DNA from: Amphritea opalescens
Lineage (GTDB): Bacteria > Pseudomonadota > Gammaproteobacteria > Pseudomonadales > Balneatricaceae
Assembly (NCBI RefSeq): GCF_003957515.1
Contig: NZ_RQXW01000023.1
Location: forward strand, 1 to 38,035
Direction of reading: 5' to 3'
Length of the DNA: 38,035 nucleotides
Below, piece by piece: positions 24,724 to 34,400 of this stretch. Both the position numbers and the translations under genes were made by a program. A model generated the notes under the pieces. It did no database searches, was not told where the DNA came from, and saw nothing but the letters and a program-made list of their open reading frames with translations. Each line of letters starts with the position of its first letter. Position 1 is the stretch's first letter.

Positions 24724-25431
24724 GTGCGATATCAGCATATTGTTATTCTCACCGGGGCGGGAATCTCTGCCGAATCCGGCATCAAAACATTTCGTGCGGC
24801 GGATGGTTTGTGGGAAAACCATCGCATTGACGATGTCGCTACCCCTGAAGCGTTTGAGCGGGACCCTGCATTAGTGCATACGTTCTATAACCAGCGCCGT
24901 GAACAACTATTGTTGCCCGATATTCAACCGAATGCCGCCCATGAAGCCTTGGCTCGATTAGAACAGCATTTTGCGGGTCAGTTTCTGCTGGTGACGCAAA
25001 ATATTGATAACCTACATGAACGGGCTGGCAGTCAGAATCTGATTCATATGCACGGTGAGTTGCTTAATCTTCGGTGTACCACGTCGGGTCAGGTATTTCC
25101 TCATCAGGGGCCGGTGATGCCCGATGCTCGTTGTGGTTGCTGTGATCAGCATGGCACTCTGAGACCCGATATTGTTTGGTTTGGCGAGATGCCGATGCAG
25201 ATGGAACTGATCTATGATGCGCTTGAGGCCTGTGATCTGTTTATCTCCATTGGTACCTCCGGCCATGTCTATCCGGCGGCCGGTTTTGTGGAAATCGCCA
25301 ATAGCGTGGGGGCTGAAACGGTTGAAATTAATCTCGAACCGTCGAAAACGCAGTCCGCATTTGATCGCCATATTTATGGCCCAGCAAGCCGCGAAGTGCC
25401 CCTTTTTGTTGAAAGTTTGATCAGTGGTTAA
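24724..25431 (+). CDS. cobB: NAD-dependent protein deacylase, CobB-type sirtuin
   Basis: This 235-residue sirtuin removes acetyl and probably succinyl groups from lysines, forming nicotinamide and O-acyl-ADP-ribose. [14 protein letters not shown] (11-24) and [12 protein letters not shown] (91-102) form the NAD site, H110 in HMHGE is the catalytic base, and zinc is bound by C118, C137, C139 and C140 (any four-cysteine set as in E. coli CobB). Y55 and R58 in FYNQRR are the class III pair that binds succinyl-lysine. The start is GTG at 24724 with AAGGAG 7-8 bases upstream. It is a small metabolic enzyme and not related in role to the large SIR2 protein at 7.7 kb. Confidence 0.95.
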   Translation: MRYQHIVILTGAGISAESGIKTFRAADGLWENHRIDDVATPEAFERDPALVHTFYNQRREQLLLPDIQPNAAHEALARLEQHFAGQFLLVTQNIDNLHERAGSQNLIHMHGELLNLRCTTSGQVFPHQGPVMPDARCGCCDQHGTLRPDIVWFGEMPMQMELIYDALEACDLFISIGTSGHVYPAAGFVEIANSVGAETVEINLEPSKTQSAFDRHIYGPASREVPLFVESLISG

Positions 25432-25687
25432 TGCTTCTTTTTCAATAAGTTACTGGAGTGGTAGAGCATTGTTCACTATATTGTAACCTGAGTTATGTAT
25501 TTTCAGGTGGTTCAACTCGGTATCGCTCAGTCAGTGCAGAAGCGCCGTTACACCGCTATGACGCACAGAAAAGTACAGCAGCGGTTAAGTATAGAGAGAT
25601 AGAGACTAATACCGAGCGCGAACCGCTAAACCCGTGTTCAACCAGACAATTTACGGTACCGGGATTTCTATTGAGAGAGGCAAGATT
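25432..25687. other. Intergenic leader of ppnN
   Basis: This gap of 256 bases holds no gene or strong hairpin that I recognised. AGAGAGG near 25674-25680 supplies the ribosome site for ppnN. Short frames here have no ribosome sites. Confidence 0.4.
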
Positions 25688-27073
25688 ATGATGACAGAAC
25701 AGTTTGTAACCGCCAATATTACACCGTTGGATAGCCTCGATACGCTGTCCCCCTATGAAGTCGCCAAGCTTCAAGACCGCAACGAAGCGGGCCTATATCC
25801 TCTATTTCGTCAATGCGCCTTGGCGGTACTGAATTGCGGTAGTGAGCTGGATAGTACCCAGCAGGTGTTGGATAAACATAAAGATTTTGATATCCGAGTT
25901 AGTCAAAAGCATCGTGGCGTTCAACTTGAACTGATCAACGCGCCAGCGAGCGCCTTCGTGGATGGGGAGATCATTCAGGGGATTCGGGAGCATCTATTTT
26001 CGGTGTTGCGCGATCTGCTCTACGTGGGCGATGAGTTTGCGGCCAAGTGTTGTGATGGTTTAGACGAGGGGGGGCAGACCACCAACATGGTGTTTCATAT
26101 CCTGCGTCATGCTAAAGCGATTGAGCCCCATGTTAAGCCGCATCTGGTGGTGTGTTGGGGAGGCCATTCGATCAGCCGTGAGGAGTATATCTATACCAAA
26201 CAGGTAGGCTATGAGCTTGGCTTGCGGGGGATGAGTGTCTGCACCGGTTGTGGCCCCGGCGCGATGAAAGGGCCCATGAAGGGGGCAACCATCGCGCATG
26301 CCAAGCAACGAATGGCGGATGCCCGTTATGTGGGCATCTCGGAGCCGGGTATTATTGCCGCGGAATCACCCAACCCGATCGTTAATGAACTGATCATTAT
26401 GCCGGATATCGAAAAACGACTAGAAGCGTTTGTTCGTCTTGGGCACGGTATTATCGTCTTCCCTGGCGGAGCGGGCACGGCGGAAGAGATTCTCTATATG
26501 TTGGGGATTCTGCTGCATGAACGTAACAGCACCTGCCCACTACCGTTGATCTTTACAGGCCCAGCAGGCAGTGAAGCATACTTCGACACCGTGGATAAGT
26601 TTATCCGCGCCACCTTGGGTGACCGTGCGGCGAGCCTGTATGAGATTGTTGTCGATGATCCATACGAGGTGGCGCAAAAAATGAAAGCGGGGATGGCGCG
26701 GGTGACCGATTATCGCAAAGCCACCGATGAATCCTTTCATTTCAATTGGCAGCTCTATATTCCGGCCGAGTTTCAACAACCGTTTGAGCCGACCCATGAG
26801 AACATGGCCGCACTGGATATAACTCGAGATCAACCGGATTACCTGCTGGCTGCGACCTTACGTAAGGCGTTATCCGGTATTGTTGCGGGAAATGTTAAAG
26901 CGCCAGGTGTTCGTGCGATTGCGGAGTTTGGCCCATTTGAACTCAGTGGCGAAGCGGATCTCGTCGGTGAGTTAGATGAGTTGTTGGCCTCCTTTGTGCA
27001 ACAGCGGCGGATGAAAATCGATTATGAAGAATACAGCCCCTGTTATCGTTTGGTGCACGCAGAGACGGCTTAA
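25688..27073 (+). CDS. ppnN: Pyrimidine/purine nucleotide 5'-monophosphate nucleosidase PpnN
   Basis: This 461-residue enzyme hydrolyses the N-glycosidic bond of nucleoside monophosphates, giving a base and ribose 5-phosphate for purine and pyrimidine salvage. It aligns along its whole length with E. coli PpnN (YgdH). Matching landmarks include the start ITPLDSLDTLSPYEVAKL, VCWGGHSISREEY, CTGCGPGAMKGPMKGA, NPIVNELIIMPDIEKRLEAFVR and the LOG-type motif FPGGAGTAEE. The C-terminal regulatory tail (FEPTHENMA, SGIVAGNVK) is present. In E. coli the enzyme is activated by (p)ppGpp, which probably applies here. The ATG at 25688 (or 25691) follows AGAGAGG. A terminator follows. Confidence 0.95.
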   Translation: MMTEQFVTANITPLDSLDTLSPYEVAKLQDRNEAGLYPLFRQCALAVLNCGSELDSTQQVLDKHKDFDIRVSQKHRGVQLELINAPASAFVDGEIIQGIREHLFSVLRDLLYVGDEFAAKCCDGLDEGGQTTNMVFHILRHAKAIEPHVKPHLVVCWGGHSISREEYIYTKQVGYELGLRGMSVCTGCGPGAMKGPMKGATIAHAKQRMADARYVGISEPGIIAAESPNPIVNELIIMPDIEKRLEAFVRLGHGIIVFPGGAGTAEEILYMLGILLHERNSTCPLPLIFTGPAGSEAYFDTVDKFIRATLGDRAASLYEIVVDDPYEVAQKMKAGMARVTDYRKATDESFHFNWQLYIPAEFQQPFEPTHENMAALDITRDQPDYLLAATLRKALSGIVAGNVKAPGVRAIAEFGPFELSGEADLVGELDELLASFVQQRRMKIDYEEYSPCYRLVHAETA

Positions 27074-27110
27074 GGCACCGACTTAAAAAGCGTGATTAGA
27101 AAGCTCGATT

Positions 27111-27142
27111 AAAAAGCCCACTGCATATTCGTGGGCTTTCGT
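27111..27142 (+). terminator. Terminator after ppnN
   Basis: AAAGCCCAC (27113-27121), loop TGCATATTC, and GTGGGCTTT (27131-27139) form a perfect 9-base stem, followed by CGTTT. Confidence 0.85.
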
Positions 27143-27420
27143 TTATCCGTTAGCGATAAGATTTATTGTGACCGGTTCGTTTGAGCTGGCTAAAAGCGTG
27201 TAATCGCACAGTGAACCCAGCATGAGATATCACAATACCTCTCTATGCCCATGAGAAAAATGCTATCTATCTGTTTTAATGGTTATTTTATGCCTAAACG
27301 ATAATGCCCTTAGGTTGGCTGAGTTATTACTTAATCAGCCGTGTCGACGAGTAACGGACTAGCCAACTCGTGAAATATTGGTAATATGACGGCCACTTTT
27401 TGGCCCATTGAGAACCGCTG
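27143..27420. other. Promoter-bearing intergenic region upstream of the AEC transporter
   Basis: No gene was found in about 280 bases. A small hairpin, GGCTGA...TCAGCC, lies near 27315-27338. A promoter for the next genes must lie here but none is obvious. Confidence 0.4.
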
Positions 27421-28362
27421 ATGCAACTACTGTTTGATATTGTGATACCTGTTTTTATCCTTATGGTGCTGGGGTGGGGCAGTTCTCGTACGGGTTTACT
27501 GGAGCCGTCTAGCGAGTCCGCGCTGAATCGTTATGTGTATTATATTGGCGTGCCGGCATTGATGTTTTCGTCGACGGCGACGGTGGATATTCAATCGGTA
27601 TTACAGTGGGATTTTATCGCCGTTTATCTCGGCGGCGGCGTGATAGCATCCTTAATTGCTTTTTTGGCCTGGCGAAAAATGCAATTAAGTGACCCCCTCG
27701 ATTGGACGGTGGTTGCACTGAACTCCGCTTGGGCGAATACCGTCTATATGGGCGTGCCTATCTTTTACTTTTTGTTTGGTGAGCGAGGCGCCTTGCCGGT
27801 CATTATCGCGACCTTAGCCAGTAATCTTCTCTTTATTCTGGTGTTGGCGTTGATGTCAGAGTTGCAGAATAGCCAAGGCGGAATATGGGTGAAGCTGAAA
27901 ACCCTGTTGCTGCAGGCGCTGCTGAAAAACCCAGTGATGATGGCGCCATTAATTGGGATGTTGGTATCGGTCAGTGGTGTTAGCTTACCGGCCATGATTT
28001 TAACGCCGATACAGATGCTAGCGCCTTCCGCCGCTCCCGTGGCGCTGTTTGCATTGGGTATGTCCCTCAGCGGGTTATCGGTTAAGGGAGGCAGTTTTGA
28101 GTTAGTGTGGCTGACATTGGTAAAACTGGTGCTGCATCCGTTAGCGACATTTGGCTTGGCGCTATGGGCTGGGCTAGAGCCTTTTTGGATTGCCAGTGCA
28201 GTGGTGTTATCGGCGCTGCCCACCGGTGCCATGGTGTATGTGTTGGCGCAGCAATATAACACGAGGGTGACACTGACCTCTGCAACCATTATGGTGACAA
28301 CATTAGTATCGGTGGTGACGTTGGCTATATTGCTACCGCTGATGAAACAATTAGGTAGCTAG
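27421..28362 (+). CDS. AEC-family (auxin efflux carrier-like) transporter
   Basis: This is a 313-residue inner-membrane protein with about ten hydrophobic helices in two repeats of five, the normal size for bacterial AEC/BART members such as malonate (MdcF) or malate carriers. The family start [23 protein letters not shown] and later [20 protein letters not shown] fit. The C-terminal half ends with [15 protein letters not shown], a conserved AEC motif. Substrate is unknown, possibly a small organic acid. The next gene starts 23 bases after its stop. Confidence 0.85.
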   Translation: MQLLFDIVIPVFILMVLGWGSSRTGLLEPSSESALNRYVYYIGVPALMFSSTATVDIQSVLQWDFIAVYLGGGVIASLIAFLAWRKMQLSDPLDWTVVALNSAWANTVYMGVPIFYFLFGERGALPVIIATLASNLLFILVLALMSELQNSQGGIWVKLKTLLLQALLKNPVMMAPLIGMLVSVSGVSLPAMILTPIQMLAPSAAPVALFALGMSLSGLSVKGGSFELVWLTLVKLVLHPLATFGLALWAGLEPFWIASAVVLSALPTGAMVYVLAQQYNTRVTLTSATIMVTTLVSVVTLAILLPLMKQLGS

Positions 28363-28385
28363 CGAGTCATTTTAGGAGAAATATC

Positions 28386-29135
28386 ATGCAGTGCCATAAG
28401 GTAGATTACGAGATTATCGGTGACTCAATGCCGATGCTGGAAGTAGAGCTTGATCCTGGTGAAACGGTGGTAGCTGAAGCGGGTTCGATGAACTACATGG
28501 AGCAAGACATCAGCTTTGAGGCCAAAATGGGCGATGGCGCCGATCCCGAAGAGGGGATGTTCTCTAAGTTGTTCTCTGCCGGTAAGCGCATGGTCACCGG
28601 TGAATCGCTGTTTATGACGCATTTTTCCAACAGTGGTAGCCAGAAACGTAAAGTCGCTTTTGCAGCACCCTATCCTGGCATGGTGGTGCCGGTGGATATG
28701 TCACAAACCGGCAACCGACTGTATTGTCAGAAAGATGCCTTTCTGTGTGCGGCACTCGGCACCCGTCTATCGGTGGCTTTCTCTCGTAAACTGGGCGCTG
28801 GGTTCTTTGGCGGTGAAGGTTTTGTGCTGCAAAAGCTGGAAGGTGACGGCATGGCCTTTATACAGGCGGGCGGCACCGTGGTAAAAAAAGAATTGAATAA
28901 TGAAACCCTCAGAATTGATACCGGCTGCTTGGTGGGCTTTAGTGAAGGGGTTGAGTATGACATTGAGATGGTTAAAGGTTTGAAATCGATGTTTTTAGGT
29001 GGTGAAGGACTGTGGCTGGCAACCCTATCAGGGACTGGCTCTGTTTGGGTTCAAAGCTTACCTTTCTCCCGTCTTGCCGATCGGATTATTGCGGCGGCTC
29101 CTGCGATGGGCGGTAAAAATAAAGGTGAGAGTTAA
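28386..29135 (+). CDS. TIGR00266/AIM24-family protein
   Basis: This 249-residue protein belongs to the TIGR00266 family (AIM24-like double-stranded beta-helix). Landmarks are the start [31 protein letters not shown], then [42 protein letters not shown] and a C-terminal [19 protein letters not shown]. Members form ring-like assemblies; their role is not established. AGGAGAAATATC precedes the ATG. It may share a transcript with the AEC gene. Confidence 0.9.
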   Translation: MQCHKVDYEIIGDSMPMLEVELDPGETVVAEAGSMNYMEQDISFEAKMGDGADPEEGMFSKLFSAGKRMVTGESLFMTHFSNSGSQKRKVAFAAPYPGMVVPVDMSQTGNRLYCQKDAFLCAALGTRLSVAFSRKLGAGFFGGEGFVLQKLEGDGMAFIQAGGTVVKKELNNETLRIDTGCLVGFSEGVEYDIEMVKGLKSMFLGGEGLWLATLSGTGSVWVQSLPFSRLADRIIAAAPAMGGKNKGES

Positions 29136-29146
29136 GTAAGCCTAAT

Positions 29147-29203
29147 GGGGCCAAAGTCATAGAATGGCCTGCTTTTCATGTCATTTTTATGACTTTCTGC
29201 CCC
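29147..29203. terminator. Long stem-loop after the TIGR00266 gene
   Basis: GGGGCCAAAGTCAT (29147-29160) pairs with ATGACTTTCTGCCCC (29189-29203) across 28 bases, with one bulged base and a mismatch. No T-run follows, so it may protect an mRNA end or act in the leader of the M23 gene rather than be a classic terminator. It takes up half of the 120-base gap. Confidence 0.5.
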
Positions 29204-29255
29204 AATAAAGGTATATTTCCCCGATATTTCTTATCGCGATTGTTGGTTTTCTGTA

Positions 29256-30215
29256 ATGCTGCGTAAAAAACTGGTTATAACATTAACAACTGCGCAGGGG
29301 TCTCGGCAGTATACGCTGGGGCAATTGGCGCGGTATCTGATTGCCCTTTTTTTGTTGATGGCGATCTGCAGTTTTTTTGTGTCTAATCTACTACTGGTTA
29401 AAACCTCGGATGAACTCGATTCGTTAGAGCAGGGGATCAACTCACTTTCTAGCCAGTATGAGATGACACTTGGTACTCAAGAGTTGCAAAAAGGACAGTT
29501 AGATCAGTTGTCGTCGACATTGCAGGAACTGAAAGTTGAGCGGGATAAGCTGCAGGAGGAGAACCTCCGTATTGGCGAGCTCAATGAAACACTGGATGCC
29601 AGTCTCTTCGGTCTTGAAGACCTGCTCGGATTACCGCCTTCAAAAAGTATGACGTCAGATCGGGCTGATGCCTTGACGGTGATGACCAATCAGCGACTGT
29701 TTTTCCTCAGCGTTTTGCCTAATGGTGAACCCATCGATGGGCTGCGTATTAATGATTCTTACGGTATGCGTATGCACCCGATTCGTAAGAAGAAAGTGAT
29801 GCACAACGGTATCGATTTTAAAGCCCGCACGGGCACACCAGTATATGCCACCGCAGATGGTGCGGTAGAGTTCGCCGGTATGCATAAGTCGAGCGGTTTT
29901 GGAAACCTGATTATTTTGCAGCATGCGCTTGGGTTTAAAACCTATTATGCGCATCTGAGCGGTGTAAAAGTAAAAAGTGGCACCTTTGTCAGTAAAGGTC
30001 AGTTGATTGGTTTGAGCGGTAATACGGGTCGATCAACGGGGCCCCATCTGCACTATGAGGTTCGCTATCTCTTCCGCCCTATCGATCCCAAGCCGTTTAT
30101 CGCTTGGAATATAAGTAATTTCGATTCACTGTTTTCAGAAGTAAAAGGTGTAAAATGGGCTTCTTTACGAAAAATGTACCCGCTAAATCAGGTGCTGGAA
30201 ACGGCTCAGCAATAA
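29256..30215 (+). CDS. M23-family peptidoglycan peptidase with membrane anchor and coiled coil
   Basis: This 319-residue envelope protein has an N-terminal transmembrane segment (about 24-48, YLIALFLLMAICSFFVSNLLLV), a periplasmic coiled coil (about 52-110) and a C-terminal LytM/M23 metallopeptidase domain. The zinc-site residues are H183 and D187 in MHNGIDF, and H264/H266 in PHLHYEV. Catalytic ligands are thus intact, unlike in EnvC/NlpD-type activators. It likely cuts peptide cross-links of peptidoglycan. The last 61 bases overlap the bactofilin gene, a pairing widely seen in cell-shape systems such as CcmA with Csd1-type peptidases. Confidence 0.9.
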   Translation: MLRKKLVITLTTAQGSRQYTLGQLARYLIALFLLMAICSFFVSNLLLVKTSDELDSLEQGINSLSSQYEMTLGTQELQKGQLDQLSSTLQELKVERDKLQEENLRIGELNETLDASLFGLEDLLGLPPSKSMTSDRADALTVMTNQRLFFLSVLPNGEPIDGLRINDSYGMRMHPIRKKKVMHNGIDFKARTGTPVYATADGAVEFAGMHKSSGFGNLIILQHALGFKTYYAHLSGVKVKSGTFVSKGQLIGLSGNTGRSTGPHLHYEVRYLFRPIDPKPFIAWNISNFDSLFSEVKGVKWASLRKMYPLNQVLETAQQ

Positions 30216-30616
30216 CCATTATCGCTGAAGGTAATAAGTTCAGCGGTGATATGAGTATTATCGGCCGTATGCATATTGATGGTACCTTTGAGGGTAATGT
30301 CTCATCGCTGGATAATATCTCTATCGGTAAAAGTGGCCATGTTCACGGTGTTGTTAAAGCTAATCATATTACGGTTTGCGGTCTGCTCGAGGGTGAAGTG
30401 ATTTGCGACGAACTCGAGATCGACCGCGGTGGTAAAGTCGTGGCGACGGTGATCAGTAAAGTGATGGCGATTCATCCGGAAGGCAACTTTATCGGTGAGC
30501 GACGGATGAAAGAGAAGGGAGTGTTAGAGCACTCGCCAAAAATTGAATCCGGGGTTGACGCGATCGATTCACTACCGGATAAAGTCACCCTTAATACGAC
30601 TAAGGAATCTGTATAA
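30155..30616 (+). CDS. Bactofilin (polymer-forming cytoskeletal protein)
   Basis: This 153-residue protein has the bactofilin (DUF583) core, a beta-helix of short repeats: GNKFSGDMSIIGRMHIDGTFEGNVSS..NISIGKSGHVHGVVKANHITVCGLLEGEVICDELEIDRGGKVVATVIS. Flanking tails are short and disordered. Bactofilins polymerise without nucleotide at the inner membrane and place cell-wall enzymes to set curvature or shape. It begins inside the 3' end of the M23 gene, in a different frame, indicating coupled translation and a likely shared job. AAAGGTG lies just before the ATG. Confidence 0.95.
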   Translation: MGFFTKNVPAKSGAGNGSAITIIAEGNKFSGDMSIIGRMHIDGTFEGNVSSLDNISIGKSGHVHGVVKANHITVCGLLEGEVICDELEIDRGGKVVATVISKVMAIHPEGNFIGERRMKEKGVLEHSPKIESGVDAIDSLPDKVTLNTTKESV

Positions 30617-30619
30617 GCG

Positions 30620-31414
30620 ATGTGTGAACTGCTCGGCATGAGTGCCAATGTCCCAACCGATATCTGTTTCAGCTTTAGTGGTTTGATGCAGCGGGGTGGC
30701 GAGACCGGCCCGCATAAAGATGGTTGGGGAATTGCCTTTTATGAGGGTAAAGGGTTGCAGGTCTTTCATGACCCGGCCCCGAGCTGCCAGTCCGAGATCG
30801 CTCAGTTGATTAAACAGCATCCCATCAAGAGTAAAACGGTGATCAGCCATATTCGCCAAGCGAATGTGGGCAGTATTTGTCTCGAAAACACCCATCCGTT
30901 TACCCGTGAACTCTGGGGGTTTAGCTGGACCTTTGCCCACAATGGTCAGCTAGATCAGCGGTTGTTTGATCTACCGTTAACGTCTTATCAACCGGTCGGC
31001 ACCACCGACAGTGAATACGCGTTCTGTTGGTTGCTCGGGCAGGTGAGGGAGCGTTTTCCCGAACGGCCGAGTGATTTCTCCCAAGTGATTGAGTTTATCC
31101 ACTGTTGTGCCGACCAGTTACGTGAGCTGGGAGTTTTCAATATGTTGCTGACTGAATCCGAATACCTGCTGGCCTACTGCACCACCAAGCTGTCATGGAT
31201 TACCCGCCGAGCCCCTTTTGGTCGGGCGCGGTTAACCGATGAAGAGCTAACGGTGGATTTTGGTCGAGAAACCACTCCACACGATATCGTCACGGTGATC
31301 ACAACCGAACCCTTGACCGATAATGAACACTGGCGAAAGCTGCAAACCGGCGAAATGATCGTCTTTCGGGAAGGTGTACAACAGCCGCTGAGTCGCTGCT
31401 TTGGTCACGCCTGA
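30620..31414 (+). CDS. yafJ: Class II glutamine amidotransferase-like protein, YafJ type
   Basis: This 264-residue protein has the N-terminal nucleophile arrangement [12 protein letters not shown], where Cys2 becomes the catalytic N-terminal residue after Met removal. Other class II glutamine amidotransferase features are [30 protein letters not shown] and TDSEYAF. Members hydrolyse glutamine to ammonia, though the partner and product of YafJ-type proteins are unknown. It starts 3 bases after the bactofilin stop, so it is in the same transcript, although no functional link is evident. Confidence 0.88.
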   Translation: MCELLGMSANVPTDICFSFSGLMQRGGETGPHKDGWGIAFYEGKGLQVFHDPAPSCQSEIAQLIKQHPIKSKTVISHIRQANVGSICLENTHPFTRELWGFSWTFAHNGQLDQRLFDLPLTSYQPVGTTDSEYAFCWLLGQVRERFPERPSDFSQVIEFIHCCADQLRELGVFNMLLTESEYLLAYCTTKLSWITRRAPFGRARLTDEELTVDFGRETTPHDIVTVITTEPLTDNEHWRKLQTGEMIVFREGVQQPLSRCFGHA

Positions 31415-31445
31415 TTTAAACCTCTTGTAAATTGACTACCCCATT

Positions 31446-34400
31446 GTGACTGCCATTATTAAGCAACTATATGCCCGGCTGGATAACTGCCTGATTGCCG
31501 ACCGTTTTGCTATTCGGAAAAAAATTCAGCGGTTACAGCAAAGTATTAAACAGCAAAAGCCAAATGATCGCCTGCAAAATGAGATAGACGGGGCGCTGCA
31601 ACGTTCAGAAGAGCGGGTCGCGCGGCGCGATTATAGCCAGCCGATTAACTATCCTGACCTGCCGGTGAGTGGTCGTCGGGAAGAGATCGCCAAAGCGATA
31701 GCGGAGCATCAGGTGGTGGTGATCGCGGGTGAAACCGGCTCGGGTAAAACGACGCAGATTCCGAAAATTTGTCTAGAACTTGGCTTGGGCAAGGTCGGCT
31801 TGATCGGCCATACTCAGCCTCGTCGTCTGGCCGCAAGAACCGTAGCAAACCGTATCGCCGAAGAACTACAAACCTCTTTAGGCAGTACGGTGGGCTATCA
31901 GGTACGGTTCACTGAACAGGTGGCGGATAACACCATGGTCAAGTTGATGACCGATGGTATTCTGCTAGCCGAAACGCAAAACGACCGTTATCTCGAACGC
32001 TATCAAGTACTGATTATCGATGAAGCGCATGAGCGTAGTCTTAATATCGATTTTTTACTGGGTTATCTGCACCGAATTCTACCGAAACGTCCCGACCTGA
32101 AAGTCATTATTACCTCGGCGACCATCGACCTCGAACGTTTCTCGCAACACTTTAATAATGCGCCGGTGATCGAAGTCTCTGGCCGTACCTTTCCGGTTGA
32201 ACTGCATTATCGTCCACTGGAAGAGATGGATGATAATAGCGAAAAAAGTATACCCGAAGGCATCGTCTGTGCGACCGAAGAGCTTGTCCAGCTAGAGCGA
32301 CAAAAGGGTATTAGCGGCGCGGGTGATATTTTGGTGTTCCTCAGTGGTGAGCGAGAGATTCGTGAAACCGCAGAGTACCTACGTAAGGCGGCTCAGCAGG
32401 GACGTTTGCGGCATATCGAGGTGATGCCTCTGTATGCCCGCCTCAGTGTTGCCGAACAGAACAAGATATTCTCGTCGGTACGGGGCGCAGGGCGACGCAT
32501 TGTGCTGTCGACCAATGTGGCGGAAACATCACTGACCGTGCCGGGTATCCGCTATGTGATTGATCCCGGATTGGCGCGTATTAGTCGTTATAGTTACCGC
32601 TCTAAAGTGCAGCGATTGCCGGTTGAACCGGTTTCTCAGGCCAGTGCCAATCAGCGTAAAGGTCGGTGTGGTCGTGTGGCGGAAGGGATCTGTATTCGGC
32701 TTTACTCCGAAGAGGATTTTAACGCCCGACCTGAGTTTACCGATGCTGAAATTCGTCGTACGAACTTGGCTGCGGTTATTTTACAGATGCTCAACGTGCG
32801 GCTCGGCGCGATTGACGAGTTTCCCTTTATTGATCCGCCCGATGGTCGTTATATCAATGATGGCTTTAAACTCCTTCAGGAGCTCGGCGCGGTTGATGTG
32901 AAGCGTCAGCTAACCAAACTTGGGCGACAATTGAGCCGTTTGCCGGTCGATCCTAAGATCGGGCGGATGTTATTAGCCGCGGCCAAGAATAACTGCCTCA
33001 GCGAAATGATCGTTATTGCCAGTGCGCTGAGTGTGCAAGACCCCCGTGAACGGCCGATGGATAAACAGCAGGCGGCGGATCAGAAGCATCGAGAATATGC
33101 CGATGAAGAATCCGACTTTGTGACGCTGGTTAATTTATGGAACCTCTATGAAGAACAGCGCCAAGAACTTAGTCAGAATCAGCTGAGGAAGTATTGCCAG
33201 AAGCAGTTTCTCTCCTATATGCGGATGCGAGAATGGCGGGATGTACATCGCCAGTTACACCTTATCTGCCGTAACCTCGACTATAAAGAAAACACTCAAC
33301 CGGCAGGCTATGATGCGTTGCATCAGTCTCTACTGACCGGTCTGTTGGGCAATATGGGTTTCAAGCAGGAGGGCAAGGAGTATCTTGGTGCCCGTAATCG
33401 GCGCTTTAATATCTTTCCCGGCTCGATGCTATATAAGAAAGCCCCGAAATGGATTATGGCCGCCGAGCTGGTTGAAACCAGTCGGTTGTATGCCCGAATG
33501 GTGGCGCGAATCGACCCTCTCTGGGCAGAACCGCTGGCGGGGCACTTAGTGAAGCGCAGTTATTTAGAGCCTCACTGGGAGAAGAAAAAAGCACAGGTGG
33601 TGGCACAGGAACAAGTAACCCTCTATGGGCTGATCATTGTGCCAGGACGCACCGTTCATTATGGCCGGATCGACCCAGAGGTCAGCCAACAAATATTTAT
33701 TCGCAGCGCATTGGTGGAAGGGCAGTTTAGTACCCAAGGGGCGTTTTTTAATCATAACCGCAAATTATTGACCTCCATCGAAGGGCTTGAAGCGAAAACC
33801 CGACGTCGTGATCTGCTGGTGGATGAAGACACCCTAACCGAGTTCTATACCCTGAGGTTGCAGGAGAATAACGGTGGCGCGGTAGTTAATGGCGCGGGGT
33901 TTGAAAACTGGCGCAAAGAGATAGAGCAACAGAATCCTAAGATTTTGTTCATGCAGGAAGAAGATCTGCTACAGCGTTCAGCCGATCATGTCACTCGCAG
34001 TAGTTATCCTGAGCAGCTCATGCTTAACGGGGCGAAGCTTAAGCTGAGTTATCATTTTGAACCCGGTGCAAAAGATGATGGTGTCACCCTGCAAGCACCC
34101 TTAGTACTGCTGAATCAAATCTCTGCGGAACGGCTCGAGTGGTTAGTGCCGGGGATGCTCAAAGAGAAGTGTGTGGCCTTATTAAAAGGGTTGCCGAAAT
34201 CGCTACGTAAAAACTTCGTGCCGATTCCTGATTATGTCGATGCCTTTGTTGAGGCGGCGGTATTTGCTGAAGGCTCATTGAATGAAGCCTTAGCGCTACA
34301 TCTAAAGCGTATGACCGGCGTACGAATCAGTAAGGATGATCTGGATGCCGTGAAGCTCGATGATCACTATCGGGTGAATATCCGTCTGCGCGGAGAAAAG

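Noticed and set aside
24724-27073. cobB and ppnN as part of a defence island
   Set aside because: Both match full-length housekeeping metabolic enzymes with normal signals and neighbours, so no defence role is needed.
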